Made by a program: the position numbers and the translations under genes | NCBI GenBank assembly: GCA_017457545.1 | Contig: JAFTHF010000149.1 | Coordinates: 1 to 7,653, forward strand | DNA from: Clostridia bacterium | Lineage (GTDB): Bacteria; Bacillota_A; Clostridia; Oscillospirales; CAG-272 | DNA length: 7,653 nt | Reading direction: 5' to 3' | The notes under the pieces: model-generated | What the model was told of the DNA's origin: nothing | Databases searched by the model: none | The model's input: the letters and a program-made list of their open reading frames with translations, nothing else | Shown here: positions 6,002 through 7,653 of the stretch, piece after piece | Position numbering within the stretch: position 1 is the first letter of the stretch | How the letters are laid out: each line of letters begins with the position of its first letter

Positions 6002-6002
6002 T
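5974..6002 (+). promoter_or_regulatory. Promoter of the nicotinamidase-like gene
   Basis: A perfect TTGACA (5974-5979), a 17-base spacer, and TAAGAT (5997-6002) preceded by TGT as an extended -10. Transcription would start near 6009, inside a perfect 18-bp palindrome. Confidence 0.7.
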
Positions 6003-6019
6003 ATGTGTATATACACATA
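6002..6019. promoter_or_regulatory. Perfect 18-bp palindrome across the predicted start site
   Basis: TATGTGTATATACACATA is its own reverse complement. It overlaps the last base of the -10 box and covers the predicted +1. It could be a second operator. There is no T-tract, and a no-loop AT-rich palindrome is a poor terminator, so a protein-binding role is more likely than an RNA one. Confidence 0.5.
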
Positions 6020-6051
6020 AATATACATATAATACACAGGAGGAAAAGAAA

Positions 6052-6597
6052 ATGGAAAGAAAATATGCGGTGCTTGTAGTAGATATGCTTAATGATTTTG
6101 TTACAGGCGCACTTAAGTGTGACAGGGGCTTGGCGATAGTACCCAAAACAAAGGAGCTTCTTAATGGATGCAGAGAAAAGGGTGTACCCGTAATCTTCTG
6201 CAATGATGCTCATTTAAAGGGTATAGACCATGAGCTTAAGTTCTGGGGTGACCATGCAATCGCAGGTACATACGGGGCAGAGGTAATTCCCGAGCTTGAT
6301 CTTTGCGATAAGGATTACGTTGTTCCTAAGCGTCGTTACAGTGGATTTTTCCAGACCGATCTTGATTTGTTGCTTCGTGAGCTTGGAGTTAATACTGTAA
6401 TTATGACAGGTCTCCATGCGCATATGTGTGTTCGCCACACATCAGCAGATGCTTATCAATACGGATACGATGTAGTAGTAGCTAAGGATGCTACCGATTC
6501 CTTTACAGAAGAGGACTATAACTACGGCATTAAGTATCTTAAGGAAACCTACGATGCAGAAATATCTGACGTAGATACAATTCTTAAAAGCCTTTAA
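6052..6597 (+). CDS. pncA: Nicotinamidase-like cysteine hydrolase (isochorismatase superfamily)
   Basis: This 181-residue enzyme probably hydrolyses nicotinamide to nicotinate and ammonia for NAD salvage. The superfamily catalytic triad is present: D11 in VLVVDMLNDF, K93 in VVPKRRYSGF and C126 in GLHAHMCVRHT. Potential metal ligands are D52, H54, H60 and H68; the D-x-H-x5-H spacing equals D49/H51/H57 of Mycobacterium tuberculosis PncA, and H68 in FWGDHAIAGT parallels its H71. This favours a nicotinamidase over a generic isochorismatase-like hydrolase, most of which lack the metal site. Divergence from niaR supports the same role. The ribosome site AGGAGG (6038-6043) is 8 bases from the ATG. 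The metal loop is shorter than in mycobacterial PncA and the cysteine loop reads HAHMC rather than ATxxC, so another amide substrate is possible. Superfamily call about 0.97; the specific function is less sure. Confidence 0.78.
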   Translation: MERKYAVLVVDMLNDFVTGALKCDRGLAIVPKTKELLNGCREKGVPVIFCNDAHLKGIDHELKFWGDHAIAGTYGAEVIPELDLCDKDYVVPKRRYSGFFQTDLDLLLRELGVNTVIMTGLHAHMCVRHTSADAYQYGYDVVVAKDATDSFTEEDYNYGIKYLKETYDAEISDVDTILKSL

Positions 6598-6604
6598 TAA
6601 AAAT

Positions 6605-6640
6605 AAAAAAGACCGTTCGTTGAACGGTCTTTTTATATGG
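6605..6640. terminator. Bidirectional terminator between the nicotinamidase-like gene and rplL
   Basis: GACCGTTC (6611-6618) pairs perfectly with GAACGGTC (6622-6629) around the loop GTT, and A-T pairs extend the stem on both sides. T-tracts occur on the plus strand (6630-6634) and on the minus strand (opposite the A residues at 6605-6610), so it can end both convergent transcripts. Confidence 0.92.
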
Positions 6641-6655
6641 TGTGTTAAGCCAAAA

Positions 6656-7027
6656 TTACTTAATTTCAACCTTAGCGCCAGCGCCTTCGCGCTGCTTCTT
6701 GATGTCTTCAGCTGTTTCCTTGGAAACTGCTTCCTTAAGTGTCTTAGGAGCGCTCTCAACGAGTTCCTTAGCTTCCTTAAGGCCGAGACCTGTAAGCTCA
6801 CGAACAACCTTGATAACGTTGAGCTTGGAAGCGCCAACCTCAGCGAGAACAACGTCGAACTCTGTCTTTTCTTCAACAGGAGCAGCAGCAACAGCAGCAC
6901 CAGCAACTGCTACAGGAGCAGCGGATACGCCGAATTCTTCCTCAACTGCCTTTACGAGGTCAGCGAGTTCAAGTATAGTAAGTGATTTGATTTCTTCAAG
7001 AATCTGTGTGATCTTTTCGTTAGCCAT
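6656..7027 (-). CDS. rplL: 50S ribosomal protein L7/L12 (bL12)
   Basis: L7/L12 forms the mobile dimers of the ribosomal stalk and recruits and activates translation GTPases (EF-Tu, EF-G, IF2). The 123-residue length is standard. The N-terminal dimerisation and L10-binding domain is about 1-33 ([29 protein letters not shown]). A flexible hinge rich in Ala, Val and Pro follows at 34-51. The globular C-terminal domain runs 55-123 and includes [36 protein letters not shown] and the terminal AKVEIK. GGAGGAT (7035-7040 on the minus strand) is 7 bases from the ATG. It lies 80 nt downstream of rplJ and must be cotranscribed with it. It is followed at once by a terminator and a convergent gene, not by rpoB. 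Confidence 0.98.
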   Translation of the reverse strand: MANEKITQILEEIKSLTILELADLVKAVEEEFGVSAAPVAVAGAAVAAAPVEEKTEFDVVLAEVGASKLNVIKVVRELTGLGLKEAKELVESAPKTLKEAVSKETAEDIKKQREGAGAKVEIK

Positions 7028-7107
7028 GATTAAATCCTCCGTAAAAAGATAAATATTAAAATTTAATTTAGCGATTTATGCGCTATGCGCAAAGGATACG
7101 CTGTTCC
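7028..7107 (-). other. rplJ-rplL spacer with small tandem repeat/hairpin
   Basis: The 80-nt spacer is AT-rich near rplL. Close to the rplJ stop it holds a tandem 7-bp repeat TATGCGC (7077-7083 and 7084-7090), which can fold as a small GCGC-TAT-GCGC hairpin. There is no T-tract or clear promoter, so it does not look like a terminator. It may affect mRNA processing or the L10 to L12 stoichiometry, but this is not shown. Confidence 0.3.
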
Positions 7108-7623
7108 TTACTCTGCGGCAGCCTCGCCACCGTTTGCCTTGTCGATGATAGCCTGCAAGCCAACTGCAAGTCCACGGATAGGACCCTGGATACTGCCCAA
7201 GAATCTTGCAACGAGAACCTCTCTTGAGGGAATTTCTGCAAGAGCGTTAACTGTGTTAGCATCAACAACTGCATTGTCAAGGAAACCACCCTTGATTTCA
7301 AAGGTAGAAACCTTATCTGCGTACTCCTTAGCAATCTTAGCGGGAGCAATCGGATCATCATAGCTGATAGCGATAGCACTCATACCGTTAAGCTTGTCCT
7401 TGATAGCACCGTAGCCAACCTCGTCACATGCACGGCCGATAAGAGTATTCTTAATAACCATGTAGTCAACGTTTGCCTTACGGAATGCTGCACGCATTTT
7501 GGTATCATTTTCTACTGTGATACCCTGGTACTGAACGAGAACACCGGACTGAGCCTTCTTAATCTTTTCAACAAGGTCAGCAACAACGGCCTTCTTCTGT
7601 TCAAGAACTGAAATACTTGGCAT
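7108..7623 (-). CDS. rplJ: 50S ribosomal protein L10 (uL10)
   Basis: L10 anchors the ribosomal stalk to 23S rRNA and carries the L7/L12 dimers. The 171-residue protein has the RNA-binding N-terminal domain with YQGITVENDTKMRAAFRKANVDYMVIKNTLIGRA (about 32-65) and the usual mid-domain KGGFLDN segment (about 110-116). The C-terminal helix, about 128-160 (IPSREVLVARFLGSIQGPIRGLAVGLQAII), is where L12 binds. I chose the ATG at 7623 because AGGAGG (7633-7638 on the minus strand) lies 9 bases upstream. A TTG at 7632 would overlap the ribosome site and add only three residues. The window ends 30 nt upstream, so the L10 autoregulatory leader and the promoter are out of view. Confidence 0.98.
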   Translation of the reverse strand: MPSISVLEQKKAVVADLVEKIKKAQSGVLVQYQGITVENDTKMRAAFRKANVDYMVIKNTLIGRACDEVGYGAIKDKLNGMSAIAISYDDPIAPAKIAKEYADKVSTFEIKGGFLDNAVVDANTVNALAEIPSREVLVARFLGSIQGPIRGLAVGLQAIIDKANGGEAAAE

Positions 7624-7653
7624 AAAACACAACCTCCTGTATTATTTCCAAAG

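Noticed and set aside
6442..7052. Long open frames overlapping the nicotinamidase-like gene and rplL (minus 6442-6906, plus 6620-6985, plus 6642-7052)
   Set aside because: They are antisense or out-of-frame readings of the hydrolase gene and rplL, low in complexity (runs of Leu or Ala/Ser), without suitable ribosome sites, and they cross a terminator.
7624..7653. L10 autoregulatory leader upstream of rplJ
   Set aside because: Only 30 bases upstream are present, containing just the ribosome site; the leader structure would lie outside the window.

Overview
The window looks like ordinary chromosomal DNA from an anaerobic, low-GC Gram-positive bacterium of the Clostridia, probably near the Oscillospiraceae/Ruminococcaceae. 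The evidence is strong AGGAGG-type ribosome sites, AT-rich intergenic regions, extended -10 promoters, compact hairpin-plus-T-tract terminators, and a gene set (coaX, an ECF S component, niaR, PduL) typical of that group. The exact genus cannot be read from the sequence.

Layout, left to right. (1) 59-1414: a GNAT acetyltransferase and a class I SAM methyltransferase, 3 nt apart, under one promoter. Both are unassigned in substrate and read as AT-rich accessory-type genes. (2) 1497-2069: a stand-alone phosphotransacylase of the PduL family with its own promoter and terminator, with codon use suggesting strong expression. (3) 2185-3612: type III pantothenate kinase (coaX) followed by an ECF transporter S component, probably the pantothenate-specific PanT, closed by a terminator. 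(4) 3769-5327: an alpha/beta hydrolase and a diacylglycerol-kinase-family lipid kinase, 14 nt apart, with a strong promoter. (5) 5357-6597: the niacin-responsive repressor niaR (minus strand), divergent from a nicotinamidase-like hydrolase (plus strand); their shared spacer holds inverted repeats lying on the hydrolase promoter. (6) 6656-7623: ribosomal stalk genes rplJ and rplL on the minus strand, ended by a terminator shared with the convergent hydrolase gene.

The biological theme is cofactor salvage: pantothenate uptake and phosphorylation feed CoA synthesis, PduL uses CoA thioesters to make acyl phosphates, and NiaR with the nicotinamidase handles the nicotinamide/NAD branch. I see no CRISPR array, phage, insertion sequence, tRNA, rRNA, toxin-antitoxin pair or defence island, and no convincing undescribed multi-gene system. 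The points most worth a second look are the inverted repeats in the niaR/nicotinamidase spacer, the substituted CoaX motifs, and the termination of rplL without rpoB downstream. No gap between genes exceeds 300 bases.
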